Origin: Pisaster brevispinus
Taxonomy: Eukaryota > Echinodermata > Asteroidea > Forcipulatida > Asteriidae
Direction of reading: 5' to 3'
Assembly: GCA_023634235.1 (NCBI GenBank)
Contig: JAMKCF010000014.1
Coordinates: forward strand, 3,237,501 to 3,301,500
Length of the DNA stretch: 64,000 nt
The notes under the pieces: generated by a model
Seen by the model: the letters and a program-made list of their open reading frames with translations, nothing else
The model's database searches: none
Told to the model about the DNA's origin: nothing
Translations under genes and position numbers: made by a program
In this document: positions 63,001 through 64,000 of the stretch, one piece after another
Layout: each line of letters starts with the position of its first letter
Numbering within the stretch: the stretch's first letter is position 1

Positions 63001-63503
63001 GTGCAAACTACTCGTTTAAAATGCTCATATTTCTTCCTTTTCAGAGGTGAATTGCATTTTTTTAAATGTGTAAATGTAACCTCATTTGGCCATTACACTG
63101 GTTGTGATTGCCACCATTGATACATCAAAGAGATACATTTATGACAACTTTAAGTTTGAAATCTGGGCTACTAAAATTTCCTGAGGGCGAGTATAATGCA
63201 CAGTTAACTAGCCCGGTGGGCTATTTTACAAAAAGTTTAAACGCAAGGTCTGGCTTTATTGTACGGAAAGTTTAATTCTCTTTGTGTTTGTCTTCAATCT
63301 CAGATGGTACAGCATCCGGAGGCATGACATGGCAGCCCTCCAGTGAGCTGACCGCCAGCCTGACCATTCCCTCTAGCGTCAGCCATCATACCACAGAGTT
63401 GAACCTTGACCTTGGTGCTCCAGGTCAAAACAAAGAGAACGAGGATGACGTCGAGGTCATGTCCACTGATTCTTCTAGCAGCAGCTCAAGTGAAAGCTTA
63501 TGA
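54014..63503 (+). CDS. MED4: Mediator complex subunit 4
   Basis: MED4 is a core subunit of the Mediator middle module, which links transcription factors to RNA polymerase II in the nucleus. Six exons join in phase: 54014-54084, 58295-58355, 59149-59319, 60028-60172, 61001-61129 and 63304-63503, giving 777 bases and 258 residues, close to the 270 of human MED4. Exon 3 (residues about 45-101) is a heptad-rich coiled coil ([20 protein letters not shown]). Exons 4-5 carry the family signature [20 protein letters not shown] followed by [12 protein letters not shown]. The last exon is low-complexity and acidic, with [29 protein letters not shown] and a Ser-rich end [10 protein letters not shown]. 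The start lies in a good context (AAGATGG) close to the divergent eIF4E2 gene. Intron 1 is 4.2 kb. The stop codon falls within the first unit of a 141-bp tandem repeat. Confidence 0.96.
56500..56830 (+). mobile_element. tRNA-Leu-like SINE, older copy
   Basis: The copy shares with 60529-60948 the ordered words GGACTCACGCTCTGGTGTTT, CAGCAGAG, ACTTGTGTCCTTAAGCAAG, GCTTCGTCCTTTGGA, AGCTGTTGGTCCC, AAAAGAACCCAGTGCACTTA and GTTGGCTGCAGATTG. Nine or more bases (ACATGTAGGCC) are inserted in the head, and the 3' tail is missing or replaced. Confidence 0.8.
58081..58213. mobile_element. 50-bp-arm hairpin element in MED4 intron 1
   Basis: The left arm (58081-58130, starting CTTGCGGTAACACCATGTGG) and the right arm (58164-58213, ending CACATGGTGTTACTGCAAG) are inverted copies with one mismatch in 50 bp, separated by a 33-bp loop with AAGAACCGTTGGTTAACGAC. 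It resembles a foldback MITE, and its transcript would form a long stable stem. Confidence 0.9.
60336..60392 (-). mobile_element. SINE head fragment, minus strand
   Basis: On the minus strand the stretch reads TGGCTGAGTCATCGGGGTCT, then GGGTTCAAATCCCGGTC, a tRNA-like T arm with box B. It adjoins a complete SINE on the plus strand and lies in a MED4 intron. Confidence 0.5.
60529..60948 (+). mobile_element. Full-length tRNA-Leu-derived SINE
   Basis: The head GTGTCTCGGCCGAGCGGACA, ACTCAAGCTCTGG and the extra arm GTGTTTCTGACTCAGCAGAG resemble a tRNA-Leu (CAA-like anticodon) with its long variable arm. Box B is damaged (GTGGGTTTGTGAC). The body runs through CCTTCGGATGGGATGTAAAG and GTGCACTTATCGAAAAGAG to GCGCCTTGAGCGTCACTGAG, TATAAGGGCTATATAAG and an ATT-rich tail. 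It is about 420 bp and lies in the MED4 intron before exon 5. Confidence 0.85.
61150..61450 (+). repeat. Dispersed repeat in MED4 intron 5
   Basis: The block with CATGAAATAACAAACTGTGA, AAAGTTTCAGCTCAATTGGA and GTTTCCCACAGTG resembles a repeat type I recognise across marine invertebrates. Shorter relatives occur around 52500-52740 (GTTGGAGTCACAAGAAAAAT) and 2150-2230. Its borders are unclear, and the remainder of the intron to 63300 shows only a G-run (about 62547) and unique sequence. Confidence 0.45.
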
Positions 63504-64000
63504 ACATGTCGTGTGGAACTTTACTGATGATGTGAGCTTTGCCCCTTGGCACATGTTATCATAGTCTGACTCCAGCAAAGGGACCTTGAACCATCCATTT
63601 TGACCTTTGACATGTAAGTTGGCAGCTCAAGTGATAGTTTATGAAGCTATTATGTGGAACTTCGCTCATGATGTGAGCTTTGACCCTGGGCACATGTCAT
63701 CATAGTCTGAACCCAGCAAAGGAGTCCATGAACCACCCATTTTGAACTTTGACATGTAAGTTGGCAGCCCAAGTAATAGTTTATGAAGCTTTTATGTGGA
63801 ACTTCGCTCATGATGTGAGCTTTGACCCTGGGCACATTTGATCATAGTCCGAACCAAGCAAAGGAGTCCATGAACCATCCATTTTGAACTTTGACATGTA
63901 AGTTGGCAGCCCAAGTGATAGTTTATGAAGCTTTTATGTGGAACTTCGCTCATAATGTGACCTTTGACTCTAGTCATCACAGTCTGAATCCAGCAAAGGA
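63480..64000. repeat. 141-bp tandem repeat spanning the MED4 stop codon
   Basis: Units start at 63480, 63621, 63763 and 63904 with GGCAGCTCAAGTGATAGTTT-like sequence. The first unit's opening bases encode the Ser-rich end of MED4 (SSSESL) and its TGA. Later units repeat the same bases as non-coding sequence, followed by TATGTGGAACTTCGCTCATG and CATTTTGAACTTTGACATG. The array runs to the window edge, so its full length is unknown. Confidence 0.92.

Overview
The window is animal nuclear DNA, AT-rich, with intron-bearing genes and a heavy load of transposon debris and tandem repeats. The tRNA-Leu-headed SINEs with ATT tails, the short inverted-repeat elements starting GGCCCAATTTCAT, the intact Helentron and the type of satellites suggest a marine invertebrate deuterostome, possibly an echinoderm such as a sea star. 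That placement is inference from style and memory, not from a search.

Layout. (1) 1-13.6 kb: a 660-bp inverted-repeat element, then an uninterrupted open frame of about 10.1 kb encoding a Helentron-type rolling-circle transposase with PHD, two protease-like domains (C76-like and OTU), a repeat region, zinc cluster, HUH Rep, PIF1-like helicase and a C-terminal endonuclease. (2) 14.3-17.7 kb: a minisatellite of about 50 copies of a 66-bp unit, open on both strands. (3) 17.7-26 kb: small inverted-repeat elements, a SINE, and a satellite of 130-bp units nested in two 1.6-1.75 kb higher-order units, ending in three copies of a perfect hairpin. (4) 26.4-29.7 kb, plus strand: four consecutive exons of a phospholipid scramblase; the N-terminal and last exons are not securely found. 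(5) 30-41 kb: more tandem repeats, chiefly a 70-bp satellite at 32.4-34.5 kb, and a long stretch with no recognisable gene. (6) 41.5-45.9 kb, minus strand: a five-exon gene for a 310-residue protein of unknown family whose splice phases all agree. (7) 50.3-53.6 kb, minus strand: a complete seven-exon eIF4E2 (4EHP) gene. (8) 54.0-63.5 kb, plus strand: a complete six-exon MED4 gene.

eIF4E2 and MED4 are divergent, with start codons 377 bp apart, and probably share a promoter. That promoter holds an inverted, slightly mutated copy of about 43 bp of eIF4E2's own fifth exon. MED4 ends in a 141-bp tandem repeat whose first unit includes its stop codon. Apart from this shared promoter the host genes show no operon-like link; one encodes a translation repressor, one a Mediator subunit and one a membrane lipid scramblase. 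The exon models come from reading splice sites, phase and protein similarity by eye; UTRs and transcription starts were not determined.
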